Assembly: GCA_041494805.1 (NCBI GenBank)
Contig: JBGQBN010000003.1
Span: 100,402 to 164,401, forward strand
Source: JBGQBN01 sp041494805
GTDB lineage: Bacteria > Acidobacteriota > Terriglobia > Terriglobales > Acidobacteriaceae
Length of the DNA: 64,000 nt
Direction: 5' to 3'
Shown here in pieces: positions 16,111 to 24,975 of the stretch. The translations under genes were made by a program, and so were the position numbers. The notes below the pieces were generated by a model. It was given only the letters and a program-made list of their open reading frames with translations, made no database searches and was not told the origin of the DNA. Numbering within the stretch: the stretch's first letter is position 1; each line of letters starts with the position of its first letter.

Positions 16111-18186
16111 TTGGCGCGGAAAATACTGCTTGCTGATGACAGTGTGACTGCTCAGAACATGGGCCGGAGAATCCTTACGGATGCCGGTTACGAGGTCACG
16201 ACTGTCAACAATGGCTCAGCGGCACTCAAAAAAATTGCCGAGCAGAAGCCGGACCTGATGGTGCTCGACGTGTATATGCCGGGGTACGGCGGGCTGGAAG
16301 TGTGCCAGCGCGTTAAGGAAAACAAGGAGACCGCGCGCATTCCAGTGTTGCTGACCGTGGGCAAACTGGAGCCCTTTAAGCCCGAGGAAGCGCGCCGGGT
16401 ACGCGCCGACGCCTTCATCGTCAAACCCTTTGAAGCCAGCGAACTCCTCACCGCGCTGACCAAGCTTGAAGACAAGATCGTGCCTCAAGCGGGACCTTAC
16501 AAGCCTGGCCGTTTTGCCAAGGCGATTGCCGCGGTGGAAGAGTCCGAGCTGGGGGAACGGTTCGGGGACTCGGAAACGGGATGGAAGAACCGTCTGATTA
16601 TTCCTTCCCCTGGGGACAAGTCCAAGGAAGACAAGCCCAAGGAATCGGAAGCGGAAGTACCGCCGGCCACGAACACCGCGTTCCGGGACCTGGCACGTGG
16701 TGAGGACTTCAAGCCGGCCGAGCTGAAATCGGAATTTGAACGCCCCATTCCCGCCGGCCTTCCACCCGACATTACGCCGGAAGAGATCGCGGCCATCACG
16801 GCGGCGGCGGCGGCAGTTGGCGGCAAGGCGACTGGGGCTCCTCCACAGCCCGTCACCGCAGAAGCGAAGCCGGAAGCCGTGGCCAAGACAGAGCTTGCCA
16901 AGGCTGAAGCCGCAGTGAGCGATGCAACTGGGGAAGGGCCGGTCGCGACCATTGCGTCAGCGGCACAAGTGCAATCCGAGTCCACTACCGAAACGAAGAC
17001 CGAGACGACACCCGAGGCTGCGCCCGCCGCAGCCCAAGTGGAACCGGCGGCAGTACCAGAAGCAGTCGCGTCCAGCAGCGAGAGTTCTGCGGCAAAAGTA
17101 GGAACGGATTCAGAAGCGAAGCCCGCATCCCCAGTCAATGCCCTGGAGATGGAGAAGAAGCGCGCGGTCAGCGACCCCGAAGTTCTGGCGGCACTTGCAT
17201 CCCTGGGGATCCCCTCCAACGGCGACGCTGGCAGCATAGCGCAAGCCTCGGATACCTCGGGGAAGACATGGCAAGAAGCGTCAACCCCGACGACCGCCGC
17301 AGTCGCCAAGGCAGAGTTGGCTGCCGTGGGAGCGGGAGCCAGCGGACCACGGTGGATTGCCGAGGCGATGCCCGTTCCGGACAGCGAATCCACGCTGATG
17401 CTGGAACAAGAAATGGAGAAGGCCTACGCGGCCTTTGCGGCGGCTGACGCCGCCAGAGCCGGTTTGGCGGCCTGGAGCTCGACCCTGGATACTTTCCGGG
17501 CGCCGAGTGCGGAACCTGCGTCTTCGACCATTGAGTCCTCTTCTATCGCCTCTACCTCGGTTGCCGAATCAAAATCAGAGGCACCCGCGCCACCTGTCGC
17601 AGTGGTTCCTGAGCCGGTGGCGAACGCAGTACCGGAACCACCCGTTACAGCGGTTGCCGCAGCGGTCGCGAGTACGACCGAAGCCGCACCCACGGCGGAA
17701 ATGATTGCACCGGCTCCGATCAGCGACGCCGCTGTTCCAGTGGCGGAGGAGAAAGCCGCATACGCGGCGGCTGCTTCGGCCGGCTCCAGCGCAGCCGAGC
17801 CGACGACCACCTCAGAACCAGCATCCCGGGCAGCTGTGACCGGGGAGTCGTCTGAAAGCGTACCAGCCGCGGGAGGTGAACGGCATCGCGAAGCGGAGCT
17901 GGCAGCGGCATGGGAAAACTGGCGGCAGATTCGTGAGTCCGCACCCGGACCCCAGCCCACCTCGCAGACTCCAGACGCTGCCACTAGCGGATTTAAGGAC
18001 ATCCGAAAGGAAGATCCGTCGCCCGCCCAGCCAGAAGCTGAGGCTGCTTCCGCTGCCGCTAGCGATTCCACCGAAATCTCCAGCATTGTGGACAATATGC
18101 TGGCCGAATTGAAGCCCAAGCTGATGGAAGAGATCGCGAAAAAGATGGGCAATGAGAAGAAGAAAGAGAAGAAAAGCAGAAAGTAA
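16111..18186 (+). CDS. Response-regulator receiver protein with ~500-residue Ala/Glu-rich extension
   Basis: 691 residues from TTG 16111, with AAAGGA about 8 bases upstream. Residues 2-125 form a CheY-like receiver: LLADDS (acidic pair), LMVLDVYMPGYGG with the phospho-acceptor Asp at about 53, and FIVKPF with the conserved Lys. Thr/Ser at the switch position is seen as LLTVG. There is no classical output domain. Instead a low-complexity Ala/Glu/Pro/Ser region runs from about 240 to 640 and ends in a short amphipathic helix (VDNMLAELKPKLMEEIAKKM) and a Lys-rich tail. The end segment may be the functional contact. Possibly a polar or scaffold protein; function unknown. Confidence 0.8.
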   Translation: MARKILLADDSVTAQNMGRRILTDAGYEVTTVNNGSAALKKIAEQKPDLMVLDVYMPGYGGLEVCQRVKENKETARIPVLLTVGKLEPFKPEEARRVRADAFIVKPFEASELLTALTKLEDKIVPQAGPYKPGRFAKAIAAVEESELGERFGDSETGWKNRLIIPSPGDKSKEDKPKESEAEVPPATNTAFRDLARGEDFKPAELKSEFERPIPAGLPPDITPEEIAAITAAAAAVGGKATGAPPQPVTAEAKPEAVAKTELAKAEAAVSDATGEGPVATIASAAQVQSESTTETKTETTPEAAPAAAQVEPAAVPEAVASSSESSAAKVGTDSEAKPASPVNALEMEKKRAVSDPEVLAALASLGIPSNGDAGSIAQASDTSGKTWQEASTPTTAAVAKAELAAVGAGASGPRWIAEAMPVPDSESTLMLEQEMEKAYAAFAAADAARAGLAAWSSTLDTFRAPSAEPASSTIESSSIASTSVAESKSEAPAPPVAVVPEPVANAVPEPPVTAVAAAVASTTEAAPTAEMIAPAPISDAAVPVAEEKAAYAAAASAGSSAAEPTTTSEPASRAAVTGESSESVPAAGGERHREAELAAAWENWRQIRESAPGPQPTSQTPDAATSGFKDIRKEDPSPAQPEAEAASAAASDSTEISSIVDNMLAELKPKLMEEIAKKMGNEKKKEKKSRK

Positions 18187-18251
18187 CCGCCGCTCTAACG
18201 TCCCTCCAGGTTTGACCGTATTTTCCGCCCGCCTGTAATATCAAGGTTCAC

Positions 18252-18371
18252 CAGCATTTAGCACTAGCATTTAGTCCCTGCACATCAGAGCTTGGTTCTG
18301 ACCCGAGGGCGTTATCCCGGGCGGTGGCTGGCTAAATGCCAAGTGCTAATTGCTGAGTGCTGAATTCGCTC
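18252..18371. repeat. Word-repeat hairpin upstream of valS
   Basis: CAGCATTTAGCACTAGCATT (from 18252) is mirrored by GGCTAAATGCCAAGTGCTAA and TTGCTG (to about 18356). The loop holds CCCGAGGGCGTTATCCCGGG. It runs to within about 15 bases of the valS ATG and leaves no evident Shine-Dalgarno. Confidence 0.65.
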
Positions 18372-21137
18372 ATGCCCCACGATCTTCCCAAAGCGTACGA
18401 GCCGGGCGCGATTGAGACGCGCTGGGCCGAGTACTGGATCAAGGAAAAACTATTCTCCGTTCCTACGCCTCCGCCGGGCGAGACGCGTCCGGTATTCACG
18501 CTGCTGCTGCCGCCGCCCAACGTCACCGGGCGCTTGCACATGGGGCACATGCTCAACCAGACGCAGATGGACATCATCGTGCGCTGGCACCGCATGCGCG
18601 GTTTCCTGACGCTGTGGCTCCCGGGCACCGATCACGCCGGCATCGCTACCCAGATGATGGTCGAGCGTCAGCTCGCGAGTGAAGGCAAGAAGCGCCGCGA
18701 TCTGGGCCGGGAAGCGTTTATCGAACGCGTCTGGGAATGGAAGCGGCATTACGGCGGCGCGATCCTCGACCAGATGAAACGCCTCGGGGCCTCGGTGGAC
18801 TGGGACCGCGAGTACTTCACCATGGACGAAAACCTTTCGCGCGCAGTGCGCGAAGTGTTTGTCCGGCTGTATGAAGAAGGGCTGATTTATCGCGGGAAGT
18901 ACATCGTCAACTGGTGTCCGCGCTGCGGCACCGCGATCTCAGACCTCGAGGTCAAACACGAAGAGGTCCCAGGCAAGCTCTATGAGATTCGCTATCCGGT
19001 AGTCGGAACCAACGAATTCATCACCGTGGCGACCACGCGGCCGGAGACCATGCTGGGCGACACGGCCGTCGCCGTGAACGCAAAGGACGAGCGCTACCAG
19101 CATTTGCATGGAAAGAAAGTTCTCCTGCCGCTGATGAATCGTGAGATCCCGATCATTACTGACGACCTGGCCAATCCTGAGTTCGGCACCGGCGCCGTGA
19201 AGGTCACTCCGGCGCATGATCCCAACGACTTCGAAGCTGGGCTGCGCCACAACCTGCCGCAGATCGACGTGATGGACGAACACGCTCACATGAACGAGAA
19301 TGCCGGGCCCTACGCTGGGTTGAGCCGCCATGCCGCCCGGGAGCGGGTGCTCGAAGACCTGCGCAAGCAGGGGTTCCTGGTCGCCGAAAAGGATTACACG
19401 ATTGCTCTCGGCAAATGCGACCGCTGCGGAACCGTGGTTGAACCACGGCTTTCGACGCAGTGGTTCATAAAGATCGCTCCCCTCGCCAAACGGGCCATTG
19501 AGGCGGTGGAGAACGGTGAGATCACGATTGCTCCGGAAAACTACAAGCAGATTTACCTGAACTGGATGAACAACATCCACGACTGGTGCATCTCGCGGCA
19601 GTTGTGGTGGGGGCACCGCATTCCGGTCTGGCATTGCGCCGGGTGCCAGGCGATGATCGTTGCCCGCGAAACCCCGGCGCAGTGCACGAAATGTGGCGGA
19701 ACCAAGCTCGAGCAGGACACCGATGTGCTGGATACCTGGTTCTCCTCCGGCCTGTTGCCGTTTACGACGTTGGGCTGGCCGGAGAAGACTCGCGCTCAGG
19801 AAGTCTTCTACCCAACTACGCTGCTCATCACGGCGTACGAGATTCTGTTCTTCTGGGTGGCGCGCATGATCATGTTCGGCTGCCACTTCATGCAGGGCCA
19901 CCAGCAAGATCCACAATTGAAACAAGCCAGCGGGTGGGGCGACAAGAAGGACGACAGCGTGCCGTTTCGGCAGGTTTACATTCACGCGCTGGTGCGGGAT
20001 GCGGAGCGGCAGAAGATGTCCAAGACCAAGGGGAACGTGATCGATCCACTGGAGATCATCCAACGCTTCGGTACCGATGCCACGCGCTTCACGCTGGCGG
20101 CGATGGCGGCACCAGGGACGGATATCGCGTTCAGCGAAAGCCGGACGGATGGCTATCGCGCCTTCGCCAACAAGATTTGGAACGCGGCACGGTTCATGTT
20201 CATGAGTGTGGATCGGGTGGAAGCGGGTCTCCGGCCCGCCCTGGCTGGGTCCGAGACCCAGTCCCATACAGGTGTTGCCGGGTTCCAGCCGGTTGCGCTC
20301 GAGGACCGCTGGATTCTTTCACGTTTCAACGGCGTCGCCAATTACGTGAATGAAGCGCTGGCAACCTACCGCTTCCACGAGGCAGCCAACCGCATCTACG
20401 ATTTTTTCTGGGGCGAGTTCTGCGACTGGTATATCGAACTGATCAAACCGCGCCTGGCCCCGGAAAATGGTGCGGGTAAGGAATCGGCGCGCATCGCCTG
20501 CGGCAATCTGATCAACCTGTTTGAGGCGGCGCTGCGTTTGTTGCATCCCGTAATGCCGTTTATCACCGAAGAAATCTGGCACGCGGTGTACGATGAACAT
20601 CCGCCGCTGAAATCGGTGGCGCTGGCAGCGTATCCGCAGGCGAACGAAAAGCAATTTGATTTGGCCGCCGAGACGGAGATGGCGATCCTGCAGGACTTGA
20701 TCGTCAACGTGCGCAACCTGCGGGCAGAACTGAAGGTCGAACAGAAGCAGCGCGTACCCATCCAGGTTTTTGCAGCAGAGCCGGCGATCCGATCGCTGAT
20801 TGAGAAGAACCAGGGCTCAGTGAAGCGCCTGGCCAACGTGGAGGAGATCACGTTTGCTGCGAATACTCTGGCCAAGCTGGCCGGCGCGAGGCACACGGCG
20901 CGTTTCGACGTCCACGTTGTTTATGAGAGGAAGATCGATGTCGGCGCCGAGCGTGAGCGTCTGAAAAAAGAGCTGGCGCGGATCGAGAAAGAAATGGCGA
21001 ACCTCCAGCGCCAGCTGGGCAACGAGCAGTTCCTGGCCAAGGCGCCCTCACATGTTGTCGAAGGCATGAGAAAACGGCAGCAAGAACTCGTGGTGCTGTT
21101 GCAGAAGACGCAGAGTAAGTTTAAAGAGTTGGGGTAG
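18372..21137 (+). CDS. valS: Valyl-tRNA synthetase
   Basis: 921 residues; charges tRNA-Val. The class I signatures HMGHM (about 56-60) and KMSKTKGN (about 548-555) are intact, and the editing region contains TTRPETMLGDTAV. Zn-binding type Cys pairs are present (CPRCGT, CDRCGT, CAGCQ...CTKCGG). The C-terminal coiled coil (ERLKKELARIEKEM) is complete. A ~25-residue stretch after FMSVDRV (GLRPALAGSETQSHTG) is encoded by a palindromic repeat and looks inserted at the start of the anticodon-binding domain. ATG 18372 is preferred to GTG 18357. Confidence 0.95.
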   Translation: MPHDLPKAYEPGAIETRWAEYWIKEKLFSVPTPPPGETRPVFTLLLPPPNVTGRLHMGHMLNQTQMDIIVRWHRMRGFLTLWLPGTDHAGIATQMMVERQLASEGKKRRDLGREAFIERVWEWKRHYGGAILDQMKRLGASVDWDREYFTMDENLSRAVREVFVRLYEEGLIYRGKYIVNWCPRCGTAISDLEVKHEEVPGKLYEIRYPVVGTNEFITVATTRPETMLGDTAVAVNAKDERYQHLHGKKVLLPLMNREIPIITDDLANPEFGTGAVKVTPAHDPNDFEAGLRHNLPQIDVMDEHAHMNENAGPYAGLSRHAARERVLEDLRKQGFLVAEKDYTIALGKCDRCGTVVEPRLSTQWFIKIAPLAKRAIEAVENGEITIAPENYKQIYLNWMNNIHDWCISRQLWWGHRIPVWHCAGCQAMIVARETPAQCTKCGGTKLEQDTDVLDTWFSSGLLPFTTLGWPEKTRAQEVFYPTTLLITAYEILFFWVARMIMFGCHFMQGHQQDPQLKQASGWGDKKDDSVPFRQVYIHALVRDAERQKMSKTKGNVIDPLEIIQRFGTDATRFTLAAMAAPGTDIAFSESRTDGYRAFANKIWNAARFMFMSVDRVEAGLRPALAGSETQSHTGVAGFQPVALEDRWILSRFNGVANYVNEALATYRFHEAANRIYDFFWGEFCDWYIELIKPRLAPENGAGKESARIACGNLINLFEAALRLLHPVMPFITEEIWHAVYDEHPPLKSVALAAYPQANEKQFDLAAETEMAILQDLIVNVRNLRAELKVEQKQRVPIQVFAAEPAIRSLIEKNQGSVKRLANVEEITFAANTLAKLAGARHTARFDVHVVYERKIDVGAERERLKKELARIEKEMANLQRQLGNEQFLAKAPSHVVEGMRKRQQELVVLLQKTQSKFKELG
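20211..20270. repeat. GTGTGG-family repeat read in frame inside valS
   Basis: GATCGGGTGGAAGCGGGTCT matches the left half of the family (compare the ends of waaA and the deacetylase), but TGA is replaced by CGG so translation continues. CTGGGTC (20245-20251) and GACCCAG (20255-20261) form a perfect stem. Confidence 0.65.
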
Positions 21138-21140
21138 AAG

Positions 21141-21168
21141 CAGTTCCCAGTTCTCAGTTGTCAGTGGA
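21141..21168. repeat. CAGTTCTCAGTTGTCAGT word repeat before nadC
   Basis: Degenerate copies of CAGTTnTCAG occupy most of the valS-nadC gap. A related GTCAGTCTTTAGTTGTCAGG follows nadC at about 22061-22084. Confidence 0.65.
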
Positions 21169-21181
21169 CTGGCAAGCGAAT

Positions 21182-22060
21182 ATGGACTGGAATAGCCGCC
21201 GCATTACCGCCATTATCGAGAACGCGCTGCTGGAAGACCGCGCCACGCGCGATGCCACCAGCTACGCCTGCATTGATCCCAACCAGCGGGCGGGTGCGAC
21301 GGTCATTGCTAAGCAAGACTGCATTCTCGCGGGACTGGGTTGCGTGGCGCGGATTTTGGATGTTTACGCCGCGCTGGATGGCGCCGTGGTCTCGCATTAC
21401 GAAGTGACCAGCCATCCGGAAATCTTCGATGGCGTGCGGCTGCATCGTGGGCAGGCGGTGGCGGTGATCCGGCACAACGCGCGCGTGATCCTCTCTTGCG
21501 AGCGCGTCATCCTCAACTTCATACAGCGGCTGAGTGGCATCGCCACCCTGACCCGCAAATTCGTGGATGCGGTCTCAGGCACCAAAGCGCGAATCCTGGA
21601 TACCCGCAAGACCGTGCCCGGCTTGCGCGTGCTGGATAAATACGCGGTGCGCTGCGGCGGTGGGCAGAACCATCGGCTTGATCTCTCGGACGGAGTTTTG
21701 ATCAAGAATAACCACATCGCGTTGGCGGGAGGAATCGTGCCTGTCCTCGATCGTGCCCACCACAACCGGCGCGGCGAGCAACCGATCGAGATCGAGGTAC
21801 GCTCGCTGGCGGAGTTGGAAGAAGCGCTGGGGAGCGGCGCAGAAACCGTCCTGCTGGACAACATGTCGGTCGAGGACGTGAAGCAGGCGGTTGCGCGCTG
21901 CGCCCGTCTGGAGCGGCGAATTCCCGTGGAATGTTCCGGCGGCATCATTCTGGAGAATGTCCGTGCTTACGCCGAGACGGGCGTGGACTTTATTTCTGTC
22001 GGCGCTCTGACTCATTCGGCCACCGCCGTGGACATGAGCCTGCGCGTGGCGCCTGCCTGA
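21182..22060 (+). CDS. nadC: Nicotinate-nucleotide pyrophosphorylase (quinolinate phosphoribosyltransferase)
   Basis: 292 residues from ATG 21182. It converts quinolinate and PRPP to nicotinate mononucleotide in NAD synthesis. Family marks: NFIQRLSGIATLTR, DTRKTVPGLRVLDKYAVRCGGG (quinolinate and PRPP site), HRLDLSDGVLIKNNHI, EIEVRSL, LLDNMS and ECSGGI. The longer TTG-started frame from 21158 lies in a word repeat and is not favoured. Neither start has a clear Shine-Dalgarno. It sits between valS and birA, a plausible housekeeping run with coaX downstream; nadA and nadB are not in the window. Confidence 0.93.
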   Translation: MDWNSRRITAIIENALLEDRATRDATSYACIDPNQRAGATVIAKQDCILAGLGCVARILDVYAALDGAVVSHYEVTSHPEIFDGVRLHRGQAVAVIRHNARVILSCERVILNFIQRLSGIATLTRKFVDAVSGTKARILDTRKTVPGLRVLDKYAVRCGGGQNHRLDLSDGVLIKNNHIALAGGIVPVLDRAHHNRRGEQPIEIEVRSLAELEEALGSGAETVLLDNMSVEDVKQAVARCARLERRIPVECSGGIILENVRAYAETGVDFISVGALTHSATAVDMSLRVAPA

Positions 22061-22233
22061 GTCGTCAGTCTTTAGTTGTCAGGGAAAGCGTTTGAAAATT
22101 TGTCCTTTCTGCTTCTCTACCTCATAATGCCCGCATCAAGAAAGCATCCACAAGCCGAAGCTCCAGGAAAACGTCGCGAGCGGGGGCGACCGCGCCACAG
22201 ACTGATGTCCGCCTGGGACGTATTGTCCGCCTT

Positions 22234-23175
22234 TTGATGGACCACGCCATGGTGGTCGTGAGCGGCACCAAGATCGCCGACGAAATCGGTACTACGCGGT
22301 CGGAGGTCTGGCGGCTGGTGCAGCAATTGCGTTCTCTCGGCGTGGAAATCGCAGGGCATCCCGCGACCGGCTATCGCCTCAAAGCTGTGCCCGACCTGCT
22401 GCTGCCTGATGTACTCTCTCCTCTAGTGCAGGGCACAATCTTCAAAACCATTCACCACTATTACAGGATTGGCTCGACCAACACCGCGGCCATGGATGCG
22501 GCGAGTGCGGGTGCGCCCGAGGGCAGCGTCTTCCTGGCCGAGCAGCAGACGGCGGGACGTGGGCGGGGCGGCAACCAGTGGCATTCGGCGCAATCGGCGG
22601 GCATCTATTGCTCGGTCGTACTGCGTCCGGCGCTGCCGCCGTCGGAAGCGCTGCTGCTCTCGCTGGCTGCCGGGCTGGCGGTGCACGCGGCGGTCCAGGA
22701 GATTGATTCGCGAGTTGCGCTGGATCTGAAGTGGCCCAATGACCTGTTGATCGCGGGGAAGAAAGTTTGTGGCAGCTTGACGGAAATGAACGCGGAAGCG
22801 ACCCGCGTCCGGTATATCGCGCTGGGAATCGGAATCAACGTGAACCAGGCGAGCTTCCCGGCCGAGCTGCAGGCGTCGGCAACATCTTTGCGTTTGGCTA
22901 CGGGCACGGAGTGGTCGCGAGTGGAACTGTGCGCGGCTTTGCTAAAATCGCTCGACCGCGAATATCGCAACTTGCTGAACAATCCGGACGCAAGCAAGAC
23001 GATTCTTGCGCGCTTCCAGGAACGGTCGTCCACGGCGCGCGGACGGCAGGTTCGGATTGAGGAAAACGGCGGCTTCGAAGGCGTTACGGAAGGCCTGGAT
23101 GCACGCGGGTTCCTGCAGGTGCGTACGCCGCACGGGCTGCGGACAGTGCTGAGTGGAACCGTGAGGCCGAAATAG
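22234..23175 (+). CDS. birA: Biotin-[acetyl-CoA-carboxylase] ligase, bifunctional BirA type
   Basis: About 313 residues. The C-terminal ligase domain has GSTN (substrate loop), EQQTAGRGRGGNQWHS (biotinoyl-AMP loop), LKWPNDLLI and GIGINVN, then a small SH3-like end. An N-terminal winged-helix repeats the BirA repressor fold (TKIADEIGTTRSEVWRLVQQLRSLGVEI). The TTG/ATG at 22234/22237 begins just before this helix, but the same frame is open back to 22096 and reads DVRLGRIVRLL, good first-helix sequence, without a start codon. An ATG at 22127 lies in another frame. A one-base indel in GGGGG at 22182-22186 would join them. Confidence 0.88.
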   Translation: MMDHAMVVVSGTKIADEIGTTRSEVWRLVQQLRSLGVEIAGHPATGYRLKAVPDLLLPDVLSPLVQGTIFKTIHHYYRIGSTNTAAMDAASAGAPEGSVFLAEQQTAGRGRGGNQWHSAQSAGIYCSVVLRPALPPSEALLLSLAAGLAVHAAVQEIDSRVALDLKWPNDLLIAGKKVCGSLTEMNAEATRVRYIALGIGINVNQASFPAELQASATSLRLATGTEWSRVELCAALLKSLDREYRNLLNNPDASKTILARFQERSSTARGRQVRIEENGGFEGVTEGLDARGFLQVRTPHGLRTVLSGTVRPK

Positions 23176-23202
23176 AATGTTGAGGCGTTAAGTCGGGACT
23201 TT

Positions 23203-23228
23203 GGACAGCCCAGGCGGCTGTCCCTACG
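23203..23228. repeat. GGACAGCC-GGCTGTCC-CTACG repeat before coaX
   Basis: GGACAGCCCAGGCGGCTGTCC is followed by CTACG and ends 10 bases before the coaX ATG; it leaves no clear Shine-Dalgarno for coaX. Confidence 0.75.
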
Positions 23229-23238
23229 TGGTCTTCTT

Positions 23239-24162
23239 ATGCTGCTGGTTCTCGATGTCGGCAACACGAATACCGTGCTGGGTGTCTTCACCAAGTCTCA
23301 GACGGATGCTCCCGCTGAGGGCGGCGCCAGCGAGTCGCAGCTCCATGATCTCCTAGTGGCGAACTGGCGGGTGGCGACCATCGCTACGCAGACCGTGGAC
23401 GAGTACGGTGTGCTCTTCCGCAATCTTTTTGCCATGGACAAGTTGGAGGTGAAGGGCATTCGCGGCATTGTGATTTCATCGGTCGTACCGCCGCTTGATT
23501 CCACACTGCGGCAGGTTTGTGAACGTTACTTCAACACCAAGCCGCTTTTCGTAGAGCCCGGAGTGAAGACCGGCATGCCGGTGCTCTACGACAACCCATC
23601 CGAGGTTGGCGCTGACCGCATCGTGAATGCCGTGGCTGCATTTGAGAAATACGGCGGGCCCTGCGTGGTGGTGGATTTCGGCACCGCCACTACCTTCGAT
23701 TGTGTGACCGCCAAGGGAGAGTACCAGGGCGGCGTGATCTGCCCCGGGATCGGGGTCTCCGCCGACGCGCTGTTCGAGCACACGGCGCGCTTGCCGCGGG
23801 TGGATATCCGTAAGCCTCCACGGGTGATCGGCAGCACCACCGTGGGCAGCCTGCAGTCGGGACTTTATTACGGCTATCTCGGGCTGGTGGATGGCATCCT
23901 GGAGCGGCTGTTGGACGAACTGGGCGAGGAGACCAAGGTGGTCGCGACCGGAGGCCTGGCTACGCTCATCGGGACAGCGTCGAGCTACATCAAGCACGTG
24001 GACGACTTCCTCACGCTGGAGGGCTTGCGCATTATCTGGGAGCGCAACGCGGCGGACAAACCGGGACGGGCGGCGGCGCCGTCCAAGGCGCAGCGCACGG
24101 CACCCACCACCGCAGTTTCGCCGGCCAAGCCCTGGCCAGCCGGCAAGCCCCGGTCCCGCTGA
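23239..24162 (+). CDS. coaX: Type III pantothenate kinase
   Basis: 307 residues. It phosphorylates pantothenate in the first step of coenzyme A synthesis. Marks of the ASKHA-fold CoaX family: DVGNTNTVLGVF at the start (phosphate loop), YDNPSEVGADRIVNA (pantothenate site), VVDFGTATTFDCV and GGVICPGIG, with TGGLA near the end. The last ~45 residues (Pro/Ala/Lys-rich) exceed the family's usual end. panB and panC for the same pathway are also in this window, about 28 kb away. The next gene begins 6 bases later, so they are probably co-transcribed. Confidence 0.93.
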   Translation: MLLVLDVGNTNTVLGVFTKSQTDAPAEGGASESQLHDLLVANWRVATIATQTVDEYGVLFRNLFAMDKLEVKGIRGIVISSVVPPLDSTLRQVCERYFNTKPLFVEPGVKTGMPVLYDNPSEVGADRIVNAVAAFEKYGGPCVVVDFGTATTFDCVTAKGEYQGGVICPGIGVSADALFEHTARLPRVDIRKPPRVIGSTTVGSLQSGLYYGYLGLVDGILERLLDELGEETKVVATGGLATLIGTASSYIKHVDDFLTLEGLRIIWERNAADKPGRAAAPSKAQRTAPTTAVSPAKPWPAGKPRSR

Positions 24163-24168
24163 GCTGTC

Positions 24169-24876
24169 GTGGAAAACTACTTCAACTATTTCACCGAAAT
24201 CGAAGAACACTTTCAGCGGCAGCGCGGCGGCATCTTGTTGCTTTCCACTCTCGATTGGGCGCTGATTGAAACCTGGAAAGAGGCCGGCATCCCGCTGGAG
24301 GCCGTGTTGCGCGGGATTGACGGGGCGTTCGAACGCTACGAGAAGCGTCCCACGAAGCGCAAGGTGAACAGCCTGGCGTACTGCGCACAGGAGGTATTGG
24401 CGGCCGCGGAAGAGATGAAAGAGGCGGCTGTGGGCGCGACGCGAGCGGAGGGGTCGCGCGAAGCTGCCAAAGGATTTCAGACTTCGGAGATTGTGACTTT
24501 TCTGCAGCGCAACGCCGCCCAGCTGGAAATGGCGAAATTGCCGCAGGGAAGCGGAGTTTCCGGACAGGCCTTAGCACGGGAGACCACCCACACTCTGCGC
24601 GAACTTGCCGCGGAACTGGAGAGCAAGAAAACTCCGCCCCGGCTGGAGGATCTGGAACGGCGGCTCACGGTGCTGGAAGAAAAACTGTTTGCGGTGCTGC
24701 TGGCAGCCACGCCAGACGAAGAGATCGTCACCGTGCGCGCGCAAGCCGATCATGAACTGGCGCCGTATCGGCGCAAGATGCCAGGGGCGCAGATTGAGCA
24801 GTTGCAGAAACAATATGTCCATAAGCGGTTGCTGGAGAAATATGGGTTGCCTAGGTTGAGTTTGTTTTATATGTAG
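24169..24876 (+). CDS. Hypothetical protein downstream of coaX (235 aa)
   Basis: Start GTG at 24169, 6 bases after coaX. The N-terminal third has a globular pattern (ENYFNYFTEIEEHFQRQR, LDWALIETWKEAGIPLEAVLRGI), a middle segment is Ala/Glu-rich, and a predicted coiled coil follows (LEDLERRLTVLEEKLFAVLL). The C-terminus (LEKYGLPRLSLFYM) looks conserved by its hydrophobicity. There is no signal peptide or membrane segment, so it is cytoplasmic. I do not recognise a named family. Tight spacing with coaX suggests translation coupling, not necessarily shared function. Confidence 0.75.
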   Translation: MENYFNYFTEIEEHFQRQRGGILLLSTLDWALIETWKEAGIPLEAVLRGIDGAFERYEKRPTKRKVNSLAYCAQEVLAAAEEMKEAAVGATRAEGSREAAKGFQTSEIVTFLQRNAAQLEMAKLPQGSGVSGQALARETTHTLRELAAELESKKTPPRLEDLERRLTVLEEKLFAVLLAATPDEEIVTVRAQADHELAPYRRKMPGAQIEQLQKQYVHKRLLEKYGLPRLSLFYM

Positions 24877-24975
24877 AAGCCGCCATATACCCTACGCGCT
24901 GTGGAATCGAAACCGTCGCGGGGCACCCTCGAGGATGAGTATGATAGTGTTGCTGTAAGTCGGAGGAGCGTGAGA

